DNA of 64,000 nucleotides from Rostratula benghalensis (lineage: Eukaryota > Chordata > Aves > Charadriiformes > Rostratulidae), in NCBI GenBank assembly GCA_013399305.1, contig VXAI01000245.1:217613-281612 (forward strand). The letters are read 5' to 3'. The translations under genes were made by a program, and so were the position numbers. This document shows, piece by piece, positions 12,301 to 27,300 of the stretch; the stretch's first letter is position 1, and every line of letters begins with the position of its first letter. Below the pieces are notes generated by a model. It saw only the letters and a program-made list of their open reading frames with translations. It was not told the origin of the DNA and did no database searches.

Positions 12301-15300
12301 TGCTTCAGGTGCCCGTAGTAACACTCTTTGAAGGGTCCGTTCTTCCCCTTTAGAAAAGCAAGAACAATCTGAGTCACAGAATCTTACAAACACAAGGTTG
12401 GATAGGACCTACAAGATCATCTAGCCCCATCATCCTCCTGTCACCACCACCACCCACTTCCGAGTCATTTTTTACACGTAGACTGTACTCTCCCTGCTAA
12501 GGTCAACTTCTTCACTCTAAATTTTCCTAAATTTAATTTCACTGCTTTAACAGTACTAATTAAATTATATATATATATAAATCACTAAGCCTGAAGAATG
12601 TAAAAAGCTAATGTCATCATGGTCATACCAACTGCACTAATAGTCATCTTGAGCATTATTGAGAATAAAACCCCACTTTGATTAAGATACCTGTCTATTT
12701 TTCAGCACTGGGGGTTTGACAAAATGGCAATAAACGACTGACGCTGAAAACAAAACAGATTTGGGAAGTTTTTAATCGCTTTGGAATAAAACACTTTCTT
12801 ACTGGATTGATGACAGCTCCCAGAGATACAAGCCAAACGCTTGCTCGTTGAAACAGAAGGTAGGAATTAATGATGCTCTGAATGAGGGTGTTTACACTCC
12901 CTCTTTTTGTCTACTTGCGCCACTGAAATATTACTCGTTTGATTCAAGCTTTTTAATTGGCTTGTCCCTTTAAAACTGTCTGGACAGTTGCACTGAAAAT
13001 AGCCCATGTGCCTAAGCAAAAGGTATTTTTAAGTATAATTGGTCTACAGATGTCATTACAGTATTTATTTTTTTTTTTCCCACTAGAAAAGGTCTTACCT
13101 CATCCCATTCTAAAAGAAAATTAGTTATTTTGGAACCATTGTCATTTGAGGACTGAAAATAAAGAAACAATGAAAAAAGTTAAAATCAAATGGTTGTACT
13201 TTAATCAATATTTTTGCACATTTAAAAAAAAAATAATTAACAACTGAATATAATATACCCCAACCGCCTTTTAAAACAAGGTATTTTGGGTAGAGCTGAA
13301 AGGAACCTGCAGCAGGGCCACAGACCTGCCCTCCTCCTCCACAACCACGTCCTCTGATCACCTGAAATTCTGCTGTGGGCACAGACCGGCGGGTTCAGAG
13401 AAGTGAGTTGGCAAAGGTCAAAGCAGCTGTTTTAGCTGATTTAATGAATTCCTTGTTCCTGATGGCCCCCCCCCAGGCTGCTGCACCACTTCCATTAATG
13501 CAGATAATTTAGAATATGAACTTTAGGAATAATGTGAATTATCTTCTTGGAGCTTTTCTCCTTGTGTCCTGGCACCGTGTGTGCAACTGCCTGAGCAACG
13601 TAAGCGTTCAGATGAGTAACATCTGTGCTTGTTACAACACAGTAATTGGGAACTTCCTTCAACTTTCCAAGTACAGATTATACAAATAATTGAACTAATT
13701 AAATCCCTTCAGCTATAAACAGTTTCCCAGGTATAAGCATAGTCATAAGAAGAACTCAAGAAGACAAGGAAACACAGTTACCAAACAAGTCTTTGCCGAT
13801 ACTGTACACACTCAAAATCAGGTTAAAAAGCCTAAATCTACAAACCAGGCAAAGGAATTTGATTTGAATGGGTCAGAATAATTAAAAAACTCTGAATTAT
13901 GAAGTGAAGTCATATCCATTTATCATCCAGGAACCCTGAGAGGAAAAATGGAACTGCTCTATCCTTTCCTACGCTGTCGATTCAGGAGAGAACTCGAGCA
14001 CAGAACTCGAGCACACCGGAGGTGTGTGCAAGACACTAAAAAAAAAATTAAAAAATGTTGAAAGGAAGAGGAAGAACCAATCATGATTTCAGTTATCAGC
14101 CTTGGAACCGAGCAACTTAAAAGCCAACGCCTAAAGCACACACTCTGTTACTGCCAAAGCCAACTCAACCGCGAATGCAGGGACTGCTTACCTTCCACTG
14201 CAAACTCAGGCTGTTCTTGGTTCTGTTAATGAGCTTCGGTGCAGCTGGACAGTCTGGCTCACAACTTTCCGTAGTAAAACTCACTAATTCTGAAATGGAT
14301 TCCTTTATGGAACTGCTGGTTGCTGAAACTCTGCAAAAATGCCAATTAATGACGTTGTTATTTATTGCATTAGCGCCTGAAAATTTAAGTAAAGAGCTGC
14401 CAGCTTTAAAAATGCGGTTTTAATCACAAGGAGTGGCTGCAGCAAGAAGACCACATAGTAAGTGCCCAATCACTCTCCTCTTTCAGATCATTAATTCTAA
14501 AAAAACAGCTTAGAATTCAGAGAAACAAGGAAAGACAAACGAGGGGATGTTTTTATGAAAGGAGACAGCAGCAGCAACGTCCATAGCTATGACATCTTAT
14601 GCAAAACTTTCCCCAAGTTCTTTGTGGTCTCACCTTTCCAGGAAGCCACGCTAATTTTGTAATTAACACATCAACAAAAGCGTGAAGTACTCCCAGCAAC
14701 ATACCTGGCATGATAATCAGTGGCAGGTCTGAGATCAGGAAGTGTGATTGTTAGTTCTTCCCCACTGTGAACAGGAAAAACAAAACAGCAGCAGTGAGTT
14801 ACAGCTCCCCCTTACACTTTAAAGGATAAAAGCTTATCGAAAAGCAAACCCATGTAGCGCACATTTAATTCGCAAGTTTTCCATTGTCCATGTAACTCTT
14901 TAGTGATATTACTTAAAATTTATTGCCCGTGAAGTAGGTAGGTCTGCAAGTCAACAAACAGCTCCTGACAGAGAGATTGCTGATCGGTTAACGCTTTTAA
15001 ACATCGGTATTGTGCTTAAATGAAGAAACTAAACTTACACATAGACAGATTTAAATTTTCCATTTTTACCACTGTTGGATATTGCTACTTCAAATGTAAA
15101 TGCTGCTGGACTATGACTATGGCTCTCTCCATTCTGTGAACTAACTGGGAGATTCCAGGACAGAACGGCTGATCTTGCTTGTATATCAGAAACCTATTAA
15201 AAGCATAAATAATGCAAGTAAGTTTGCTTTCTGTAATAAAAGGTATATTAGTCAATAACATGGTGTCGCTAGTTTGCCTATGAAGTTCCTCGCTGGAGGA

Positions 15301-18300
15301 GTTCTCCACCTTTGTAGTGGAAATACCGAGTCATCACTCAAATTTATACTGTTTCCTCTTTTCATTTCGAAAACCACCGCATGACAGGATTTCCCGTCAA
15401 ACACTAAACCAACGCAGAGAGGCACCACAGCGTCTCACAGTGCGTGAAGAGAAAGTTTCTCTTCCACCTGCGCTGTCTGCATCACTCATTCGGAGCAAAG
15501 TTTCAGATTTGGAGTCTGGAAGCCTGAGACCAGATCTCTGCTCAGGCACTCTAACCCTGGCACGCCGTTACCCCTCTCTCACAGAGCCTTGGTATTTAAC
15601 CACTCAGACACAGGATAGTCCAAGGCTCTGGTTTTTAAGTGCTGACAACAAAAACTTTCGCTCTAAGTTTTTTGCTGCTTATTTCCCACAGTCCAAATTT
15701 TCTCTGACAAAGTCAGCACGGCCTTCTGTTAGCATTAAGTAGAGATGTCAGAAGCAACAATGAAAAAAATGCTACTCTTATTTAAAAAAAAAAGAAAAAA
15801 AAGCTAGAAAGCTGGAGCAAAAGAATACAACCCATGGTGACTGTGGTGACTATAGATGAGACAAAGAAGACGCTCAAGATCAAAAATATCTGTGTAAGCT
15901 TTTAGCCTCTAGACATTTAAATTAACATTACCAGACTCCAACTTCCTAAATAAGTCTGCAAATACTCAATTATTCGCTCCACTTTCTAAACATAACATGA
16001 AAAGATGATTTCTTTTGTAAATTCTATTCCTGATATTCTTAAATCCTAAGCTGAGCAAAGGATGGTTCAAGAGTGGACAGACTTCATGAGTTTAGCAGGG
16101 CCTTTGCAAGGTGCTAAAGTTCTCATACACTCATAAACTTCAACAGTGGATATATCCAGTGTTACAGATGGGGAAACTGAGTCAAACTCTTTGAAAAAGT
16201 CGAGAAAAAGGGGATTTCTATAGCATGGTTGCCCTTTATGAGCTATAAACTCTGACAACTGACACGTATTTTCTCTACTAAAAAAATAAACCATCCAGAA
16301 AAAAAGAGAGAGATCAGTAAGGTGCATGTGATTTTTATAGGAAGTATATGCAGATAAAATAATGGTATTTTAAGGATGATACTTACGACTGGCTTCCCAA
16401 TGCTCAAGTGAATATCACATTTCTTGGATTCTGTGTCAGATTCTGAAATTTTAAATACAAAACAGATTACCAAACACCCCCCCCCAGGAGCAAACAAGCC
16501 TGTTCCAAAAAGGCCACCACAAGATGGAGTTTGCCTCATTAGGAGTTTAACAATAGTACTTATTGTGCAAAGTTCATTTCCCCTGTTTGTTTTGGCCGCG
16601 TGAGGGGTAGAAACACGAACTATCCAAAACTAACAGTGTTACAAAACCCCTTTTAGTACATCCTGCACAAAGGGTTTATTTTCCTGATCAGAGCATAAAC
16701 GGGTTTTCTTTGACAACACAAAAACATTCCTCCCAAGCCCAAAGGTGTTAAAAAAAATGACAATAAGATCTTATCTCTCTATTGTGTGTGCTTTCCTTGA
16801 ATTCCTATTGCAAAATGCATGGTCTAGACTTAACTTGGAAGGAGCCTGATCAAAACCTACTGGTAAAATGAATCCTACCTATACAATTATCCATATCAAA
16901 CAATTCAGGTTATTATTCTGCACACAAGCAAAACCTCATTCCCCCTCCCCTCACCACATTTGTATTACGATAAATCTCCAGGCAAGCAGATTTCTTGCCC
17001 TTGAAATAAGTTGGATAAGCTTCCACCTCTGTTTACTTCCCAAAATACAACATCAGATTTCTTTTCTATTTCTCTGACCGAAGAGTTAAATACAATAGTG
17101 ACCCAGATGAGGACTAGGACTTGCAGCCTGACCGGACCACTTACCGTAGGAAATACACATAGAAGACACTATAAAAGATGCACAAATCATTTAAAGAGTC
17201 AAGGTAAGAAATTGAATTTCAGCAAAATCAGAAAGACAAAGATACTGCACAGCAGATATTTCAGTGTGCCAGTAAAGATCCGTAAGCAATTAAAACCCTC
17301 AAACGTTAATTTGAGCAAAGTAATGCACTGAACTGCAATGGGGAGTGATCACACAGCAGCCTCTACACACAGTTGCTCAAACCTTCCTAATTCTTGAAGT
17401 TTTCGGTAAAAGGACTGCAAAGAATGACACCACATGGGGTTTTTTGCCCAGGTACCCACAGGCCGTCCTCCTGTGGACCACTGGTCAGTCCCAGGTCAGA
17501 AAAGGCAGAGAACTAAATGAGACGTCTGAAGTTAACTCTTCCTGAAGACCTCATTGAGAAATCTCAAATGAACACTGACATTACTATGATTTCTAGAGGA
17601 AAAAAACTCTAAACAAAATGGAAAATTATTTCAGCTTTCTCTAATCCTGATTAGCCAAAGAAATGTACAAATTCAGATTTTTTTCAGAAGCTATTTTGCA
17701 ATGAACTTATAGCATCTCCTGTTATGAAATAACTGAGATGATTATTTTTTTTTTTTTACCCTTTTGATGGAACCTACCTCCCATCTCTGCATCTGGGCTG
17801 CCCTTTGTTTTTCCTATCTGCTTCTGCTTTAGTGGTCCTCCTGCCCCTTGCTGTCCCTTCCCATTGCCATTCTGCATCGTTGCACTGGACGAATTAACAA
17901 CTTTATGGGGTGAAGACGGAGGGCTGTTAAGTTTATTGTTAGTGTGTCCACTGGCTTGTCTGTCTTTTAGTCTTTTCTTCAGGTGTTCCTGCATTTTGAG
18001 ACTCCTTTCATCTCGCTGAATGAAGTTTGTCCTTCCATGAGTACGAGGTTCTACAAAGAAAGGAGAACTTAGTTCATTATAGAGTACAATTTATTTGCTG
18101 TCTGAGAAACACTTTGTTAGATGAGTAACTACAGTAAAAGCAGAACTTGAAAGCCCACCGAACTCTGCCGGCTGTGCTCTGGCAGCCCGTGGAGCTTCCA
18201 TTTTTCCTATTTGACCCATATCCAAACTTTTTTTTTTTTCTTAACCATCATTTTTGATCACTTGCTGAGTTTAGGGGTTGGCTTTTTCCCTCCTTTTCCT

Positions 18301-21300
18301 TTTTTCCATTCAATTCTTCAGGCCTTTTTCTTTTGTTCACTGCTCCAGATTACTCCTCACAGTCACAATTTCAAAAAGGTGTGAGCAAATTTAGGACCCA
18401 AACCAACTTCTTACAGCATTGCTTGGGTGCTGTATGTTTTATCCTAGACATGAGCTGCAACAGCTCAATTACCCACTTACTTTTGAGAGGGAGACAGACA
18501 GTGAATGGTCTTACAGAGTCTCATTTCTTTCTGTGTTAAATGCTTACAGCCTGGTTTAACTCAGCAGTGACCCCAGCCCTCCACTGAAGGATCACTTCAC
18601 TCTGTTTTTAAACGCTATGCAGATTTGGACTTCACCCTCCAGCATGGATTACTATGCTGTTTTGGTTTATCTATGTTATTTTTATTTTCTTTCCAGCCAC
18701 GTTTGGACTCTGTCTCGTGAAAAAAACAGACACTCCTATCAAATTAAATGCAGTTTTCAAAATTCTTTATGCCAGAACTGTGACAAAACAGTAGTTTCAG
18801 AGAGTGGAGTTTTAGAAAAACACAGAAGCAACCAGTGTGGCACTTGCAGCAACCAAAGTAAGGATCTGTGAAAACACAGTATTAGAACACTCCTAAGTTA
18901 CCGTTTTTGCATTAAATCCCTAAAAAACAGAACAGAAGAAGATTTAAACTTTCTACAGCGATAGTTTGCACACACAGAGTGTCTTCAGACGGGGCTCCAT
19001 GATACCTTAGACACAAGTGTATTTTAGGATACCCCATAAATGCACGTAAGGCTCAGGGAGTCTGAGACCCAGCACCAAAGATCACCTAAAGGCGTGAAAG
19101 ATGGAACTCGGCTGTCTCAGCCTCGAGACGCTGTGTGAAAAAGCCTCCTGGTGTTGTTTAACTGTCACCCGGGCTCTCACCTTGTTCCTGGAAAACGTGG
19201 GGTGGCGGGTGCTGGTGAATGAACTGTGGTGGCAGCTCTCCCGTGCCAGGAACCGGAGGGTACACCGGGTGAGGCGGGTGGGGAAGCAAAGCGTGGTGAT
19301 GATGCATGTAATGCGGTACATGGGGAGGAGGAGGAGGAGGAGGAGGATGCATGGAAGGATGGAATTCAGCCGAGTGTGGCAATACCACCACTTTCCGAAC
19401 TCCATTTTCTTCCACCACCTGCCAAGAAATGAAACATCAATCTCGTAAATATTACACACTGAATGAAGAATCTCTGTGCCAGAGCTTATACCTGCAATCA
19501 GACAGCCAGGGACGTACACACCAAAATGAATTCCAGTGGAAGCCCAGCATAAGCTACTGGAAGAAACTGAAGAATGAGGCAGTCAGTTCCAAGCAGCTAA
19601 GCCTCATACACTGAAGTGCGAAACAATCTGTAATTTATGCATAATGTATACATTCTTTTAAATAAGTAACGTGACTCAGTGAGGGTGCAATTCCCAATCT
19701 ACTTGTGCTTACAGTTAGAAGAGCTGCTGTAGAACCACATCCCCAGTGACAGTGCTACAGGACGCACAGGTCACCATGTGTCACCTCCTTTGTGGGACAC
19801 ATCTTGCAGACACGTCCTAAGCCCGTGGCAAGTACACAGCGTGACATGACAGCTCTGCTGCCTTTCTGCTTTGATCCAGCACAACTCAGATGTCAAAATA
19901 TTTCACATTTGCCACAGGGCAAATTCCAACAAGGAATGTGCCCACGTGCTTGAACTGTAGGGTAAAAAGATGCTCAGACAGTGCATGTGTAGGCACACTC
20001 CTCAACTGGCAATATATTGGCTCCTTCTGGAGTCTGATTCCGCCAGTGTGGAATACATTAACATCTCAATGCATTGCTTCTCCTACAGAAAATTTAATAT
20101 ACGTCAAGGTTTTATACAGTAACACTTCTCTAAATTGTAAAAGTGAGAAGAGACTTTGGACCAAGCACGGTTTTTAGAAGACAAGGTGGAAAAAAATAAC
20201 ACCAGAGATGGATTCACAAAAAGATGTATTAAACAATGATGACACCGAAGGAAAACACCTCCCAGTTCTGTTTCATCTTTAAGACCCCTGGAACAGACAA
20301 CCAGAAGCCAAGTTTTACAGGGTCCTTTCTCCAGGTACAGAGGATACCTGCTCTCATCTGTTCTCAGTCGGTGGTTACACTCCATTTTGCTTATCTGAGG
20401 GGTTAATTTTCAGCACCTCCAGTTCTGAGAGGATCAAAGGCTTCCAAATGGACCATCAGAGAAATCACCCGGTCATATTCCAGTCTCTTCTGCCACAATA
20501 TAGAAGTCTGCTGCCAGAAAGTTCAGGCTCTAATGAGAAGCCTGACTCAGAAGTAAACTAGACTGTATTAAATCCTATTTAAAAGCAGACACAAACCAAT
20601 TGGTTTCTCCCTCGCACAAAAAATTAAAGAGGTATGACCAATGCAATTGGGAAAAAAAAAAAATCAATGGTAGAAAAATGTCCACTATTAAAGGCAAACC
20701 AATTATTCCAAATTAATCTAGTCTCAGTAGGAAAACCAGGCGTTTGTCGTTTGTCTTAGATGGGTTTAAGATTATTCTGCAGCTTTATGCTTCCTTCCTC
20801 CTAAATCAGTCATCTCCCCCAGGTTGCATTTAGAAATGCCAATCACAAATGCTATTAGGCAGGGCCTTGCAGTGCTTTAGGTATTAAGAGACAGATCGTG
20901 TAGTCAGCAGAAAACATAATCCCTGGATGTGAGTAGGGGACGCATTCCAGCTGCAGACTGGCATATTAAATTAAGAGGCAAAAAGAAAAAAAAAATAATG
21001 TATTTTTATTGCAATCTGTAAAGTAAAAATACAAAATAAAACCTGCTCTTAGAGGAGATTTCACCTTACTTTACGCAGCCCGCTGTTATGAAAAAATACA
21101 CAGTTTATGTTTTCAGGCATTTAAAGAAAGCACCTACGCAAAAGCAGGCCATATGTTTTATCCTGTTAGTTTCTTCAAGATGCTCTTTTCAAGCATATTT
21201 AGTTTGGCTGTAAGAAGTCACTGCAGCGTTTCCTAGTTGGCCAAGAAGGCATTGCAGATGTTGAAATATCGCTTATGCCAAAAAGTACATTTTGAAAAGC

Positions 21301-24300
21301 TCCTCAGCGAAAGACAGAGCAAACTAACATGAAATTCTTCTTCTGAAGGGAAATAGAACGTGTCCGCTCACAAACTGCTATAGCAGAGTCCAGCTGTGAG
21401 ACGGCCTCAGAGTCAGCTGTATTATTAGCAAGTACTAACAGACTTTAAATAGGGAAAAAAAAAAAAAAAAGAATTACAAGGAGGAGTCACTCAAACCCAA
21501 GTATAGGCTGAATACACTTTGTTCTAGAAACAACGTGGGGGGCTTTTTGGTTCAAGGGAACTAAACACACCACTTGAACCGCATTTTATTGCATAATATT
21601 GTAACACATGCTATAACGCGTGCAAGTCAAAACCCAGAGCAAATTTTGATGCCTTTGTTAACTCTAATTTACCTACATACCAAGCAAGGACCCAGGTTTG
21701 GGTAGAAGGGATACATTAAGATCGTCACATGATTTTACAGTCTGAAGATGCCACGTCCCCATTACCCACTATTCAGTGACTTCACGCCACTTTGGCAGAA
21801 ACCAACATTTCTGTGGGCTCCTCCAGGCAGATCTGGGGACAGAAAGTTCAAGTCTCATCATCTACTGGCAAGAACAGCTAAGTAGCCCAAGCTGTGATTT
21901 AAAGTCAGTTTCAAAATCTGTCTATCCCTGTCACGACGACCAAGGGGCTACAAAAGCAGTCTCATGTGACAGCAAACACAACACAACAACTGTGCTTTTC
22001 AGTTCCTACAGCTCAGCATCTGCCAGTGCTTTGCATTCTGTTTGTGCTGAAGACTTGATTTCATATCGATGCAGGAATTATCTGAGGGATCTTCCCCCAG
22101 GGTCTGCATGACCAGTACCTACTCAATTAACAGCAGAGGCAGCTGCATGAAGAACACAACTGCTAGGGGAACTCAAGAACACAAAGTAACAAGGTTTTAC
22201 TCAGATAACTCTTGATTTTGAACATCACTGTTCAAACTTTGAACTTTGTTTTTAATTACTTAAAAAATGCATTAATTGGAAAGTAAAATGGGACTGCAAG
22301 ACTTCCAACATCTCTGATAATGGTTCAAGTGTCATGCAAGACAAGAGGAAGAGAGAGGAGTGGAAAATCGGTGAGAGTGGAAAAGTAAATCTGGGAGAGA
22401 AGCCCAGAGCCCTGCTCATTCCATAGGCACATGGAGTCATGGAATGGTGCAGGCCAAAAAGGACCTCTAGGGTCCTCTGGTCTGACCTCCCCGCAGTCAG
22501 CAGGGACAACCCCAACTACACATGTCATCAGCATCAACACTCCTCTTCACACTTCTGCAGCAATAGTAGGGTGTTTTTACTGAATGTCAAGGAGATCAGA
22601 GCTGGTAAAGAAAAGGGCAGTGAAAACTTTGATCAATAGAATTATACTAGACTAGAAAAATCTGGATTAAGAGAAGACATTAAAGAGAAATGTAAAAAGG
22701 GGTGGAAAAAACCCCAACCTAAGGGATGAGCGAGAGAATGGTAACTGGTTTATGACCCATATAACCCCAGTGGAAAAAACCACGAGTCTTGTATCTGTAC
22801 TATGTGTGAGCCACGTTCAATTCCAGCAAGAATCAGACTGGTTCCAGCAGCACTAGCAGACAGCTCCCATTGCTCCTACCACCCAGGCACCCACTTTCAC
22901 CCTGAAAACAGGACTGGAGGAAAAAATCAAGATGTGGATCCCAACTAATGGAGCCTGACAGGTAGCCAGTTCAGAGCCGCCTTGCTGAAAGGAATCTTTA
23001 CTGCCCTGTAGGATTATTAAGAAAAAAAAAGTATCCTGAAAACTAGATCGAATTCTGAGCGAACAAAAGGTGAGAGAGCCTACAATAGACTTCAATAGTT
23101 AGGTTCAATGGAAAAAAAATATATGAGAAATGCTTTCAGCAGCTCTTCTAGATAAAATAATCAATATTGTTAAGCCGCCACACCCAGAAACACACTTAAA
23201 ATGTAAGAAGAAACGAAAGTTTACCTGAGATACGTAACCGGGAGGCACAAATATAGGCGGCATAGAACCATTTGGTGACATCATAGGAACATGGGCTGGA
23301 CCTGAGAAGAAACAAGGTGCCACTTTTTAACAAACCAGGCTTTTTACAAACACCAGACACCTTTTATTTTCCCCAAAAGGTGGTGGCTCACTTTTGGTGC
23401 CTGAAAAGCCAGCAACTGCAGCCAACTCTGTTATTTATGGAACTCGTTTAGAAAGTAGATTTAGAAGCAGGGCTTAAACTATCCAATAAAAAAAAAAAGT
23501 GAGGAGAAAAAATTAAATAACCAGGACTGAGTGTTTAAAAAAATAAAAAGGTGACTGTATCAAGCTTTCATCAAGAATAATGCAATTTATGTCACCAATG
23601 GATAACTCATTTTCACATTCAAAATACACATAAAGAATGATTAAGTGCCATTCAGGAAGCATCTGGAATTTTTGCTAATATTGCTGAACACAAGTCTGGC
23701 TGCACATTTATTCTAGGAAAAGCACAGATTAGATTTATCCCAACCCATGACTCTTGTACAGCCAACGGTATTACTTTGTACAAAAAGCAGCATTTTAGAT
23801 CAATTTAAGCTTTTCCTTTGTGACAAGTTAAAAGTAGCAGCAGCATTGGCACCACTACAGTAGTGCTGCCAGGTGGTCTAGCAACCTTTTTTTTTTTTAA
23901 AATCAGAATATCTTATTTTCTTTATGAAACTGAACGAGAAGTACTCCCATCTGAGATTTGATGAAAACAGAATATAGTGATAGTCAAGTCATATACTATC
24001 ACTTGAAATGGTTAAAAATATTGCAAAAATGGAAGCACTGATAAATTTAACTTGACTTACAGGAGATATTTTGACTCTGCTCAGATTTGGAGTTCTGTCA
24101 CTTACCCAGAAGGTAAAAAGCAGTTTGTAGCCACAAATGGTAGCCACTATCTTACAGAAAGTGAGGTCACTCAGCGTCTGTTCAAGTTGTTTAGATTAGT
24201 GTGGACTAAATCCCACCTCAAGTCACACGTTAAGATTCCAAGAAGAGTTATTCAAGAACCGTTACAAAACCAGTTGAGGTGCCAGCCTTTTTTACACATT

Positions 24301-27300
24301 GGCAGCAAAGTCTGCAGAGGTGCAGGAATCTCAGCAACTTCCCAGTGCTGTCTCATTTGTGCTTTAGGTACAAACTGAAAAATGTGATTTATTACATTGC
24401 AGAACATATGAAAACACACTTGATGTTACAGAAACCAATACTGGTAAGAATTTGGTGAAGTTTGCAGAATTAAAGTATTTGGATTCAGTACTGCAGTTTT
24501 GCCTTTACCTTGAATACACTGAATGTGTCCATCTTCAGTTGTAATTGTAAATGTTTCACCTGGGTTTACCTGTACAAGAATAACCTGTAAGGAAACAAAA
24601 CACAAGAGGAGGTTGTTTTTTTTTTAATTTTAGAATCTACCTGGGGGAAAGAGGCCATCTCTTCCTTATACACACACATTGGATTAAAACAATATAGCTT
24701 TGGCAACCTCAGAGAGCAAAAAAACGCAAAATGAGAAACCCTGGCAGGTAGAATGAAGTTTCTTCACACTTGGACATAAAATCGTTAGTTCTGCACAACC
24801 AACATTCTTCTCCCATTACTACCAGAAGTGTTTCTCTTGATACACTTGAAAGCTTTTATTTTCAATATTTTCACACTGTTTTTACTTCTTTAACCAAAGC
24901 AATAAATTACCTAAGATTCACCTTGCTTTCCAAGCTTTGCCTATGAGATTATTTCCGTTTCAGGGCTAAATGGGTGAAAATCAGGATTATGCACACACAT
25001 ACACAGACAGATAAATGCTTTGCCCAAAACTCAAAGCATGTGTTTTTCACTGAGAGCATGCTGGCATGTACATTGACAATATATTTTCTGATGCTATCAG
25101 GTAACTTAATAAAGAATGCAGTCCTTTGGGGTGGAAGAAGGGTAGAAGAGGTGACAAAGTAGGTCCTGCCCAACACCTCTGAAAGATCAGGTTCATTTTC
25201 TCACATGTTTGTGTAATCCTGGGGCTAAAGAAATACAACCACCAGTGAGGTCTGGCGGGTCAGTTTGGAAACGATGGCATTCACTGTCACACAAATCAAT
25301 GTGGACATCCGCCCGAATTATTCCTCAGGCAACCTACAGCATCGTTTCCCACCAACCATCACCTCATTCTACCCCATTCTCAGCACAGGCTTCAGACTGA
25401 TTGGAAAAATACCAGCAGGGCTTCAGCTTTGCTGTAACACAACAACTTTACTACAAGAATTTTGCAGCGAGTTTCTACTGCATTACACAGGCACAGATCT
25501 AATTCTTCAGTAAAATGAGGGATTTGGCCAGGTAAGAACTGCAGATCAAAATTCCGAGGTGAAAGCTAGCACACAAAGAAGAAAGGCTAATATGAAAATT
25601 GAAAAATATGTATTTGTAAAGCTAGCTATGAAACTCAAAAAGTAAAAATCTACTTTCATTACATTTTTATAAGACATTTCTATTCTATTCATGGAATGAC
25701 AATTGTAGCTAGTGGATGGGATTCTCCATCAGGTCTTCAGAGCAGGTTTCAATTAACTGAAGTTTCCACAAACAGTTCAGGAAACTATTAACTGAATTCA
25801 GAGAGAAGGATCAGAAGTAAATGGCGTAATCACAGGGCTGCAGAGCAGTTCAGAGACTGGAATTTCAGGAATGCACGGGGCAATGTCTTAAGAGGAATGA
25901 CTCACTATAATTAATGAAGTGAATGCAGTTCCATCAAACTTCCACCAAGGAAAATTTCCAGGAAGCTGGAGGGTGTCTAAGGAGTTGATCTAAGTCATAT
26001 CTGACACCTTCAGGTGTCCCACATGAGCATTTCAGAACCAGTGGGATCGAGGCATTTCAAAGCCCCAGGCAGCATTTTGCTTTTATACCTCATTCACACA
26101 CTTTCCATCACTGAAGGTTTTGAAAACAAGAAACCTTTCCAGAAAGCTTCCAACTGAGACTTTACGGGAAATGAAGCAAACGACCTCGGAGCCGCATCTG
26201 ACAGAAGCAATGGGCCAAACTGCACAGATTTATTTCTGGGAACGAAACCACTGCACAACACTGCATAATTAGCCAGTCTCCTCCACCACTGGCAGCAAAA
26301 TAATTAAAAATCATCTGCATTAATAAAGCTAACACCCTATTTAAAAGAAAAAAAACTTTCCAATGTGAGGCTGTGGCTCAGAAGCTTCCCTTCTTTAGAG
26401 ACAGGTACCACAAACAAGTGTGTTTCTCAGGTAACTGAGAGATGTGGTTGGTTATACACAGACATGCAAGAAGGACAAACATTGGCACATTAAAACATGT
26501 TCCCAGTCCCAAGAAGACTTTCACTAGACAGACTTATTAGTTATTTCCCATATAATTCAATTAGAAACCTTGGAAAACATCAGCGGTCAGTCTACCCTTC
26601 AAATGCCATTTTCCCATACATCTCCAAGATTCAACTATTTTGTTTTGTTTTTACCCTCACTTGATTGCAAGCAATCTCCCCTGGGGTTCCAAAAATTCCA
26701 ACAACTGTCACCTTCTTTTGGGTCATTTAATGCAACACACACTAGCATTCTTCTACACCCTGATTTATCCCAAGACACACTACACAAACACAGCTATGGA
26801 CATGGTCTCCAGTTAGATCTACTTGATCTCTTTTCCTTGTGTAACGTGAAACAGCAGCTACTGAATAACCTCACAGCTGCTCAGTGTCTGAAATTTCCCG
26901 TTGCTAATGCTGGAACATCAGAACGAGCTTAGGGACTCTATACCTTTACTTATTTCACAACGCAGTCACTGCATTTTACCTCCAGAGTCTGAGGAAACAA
27001 AGCAGAGTAGAGTTTGGTTGGTTTGTGGTGGGGTTTTGTTTTTTTTGGTTATTTTTTTTTCAAATATAGGCTATTTTTACAAGCAATACTACAATCCTTC
27101 CTCACCTGTAACAATTACAAAGCAAAGGATACGTCACATAAACCTTTTAGGCATTTATGGTCTGCCAGACCATTAATTTGTAATTATTTTGTTATACCCT
27201 GTTTTCCACTGTACATGCAAATACACTAAGGTCTTCAGCTGCTACCCTTCATAATCAGTTCATCTAACAGTTATCCTCCATAAATGTTCAATCAACTTCT

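Larger units (their letters stand above)
9504..19180 (-). other. Introns between coding exons 4 and 16
   Basis: Short to medium introns, from 93 bases (12133-12225) to about 1.3 kb. Besides the CR1 copies at 10328-11018 and 12374-12440, they hold a MIR-like fossil (16092-16185), AT dinucleotide runs (12160, 12565) and a 13-base tandem duplication (about 13989-14015). The other stretches, such as 15194-16090, show nothing recognisable. Confidence 0.7.

Noticed and set aside
15480..15620. Possible MIR-like sequence (AGACCAGATCTCTGCTCAGG)
   Set aside because: Only one short segment resembles MIR and the order of the rest does not fit, so I do not call it.
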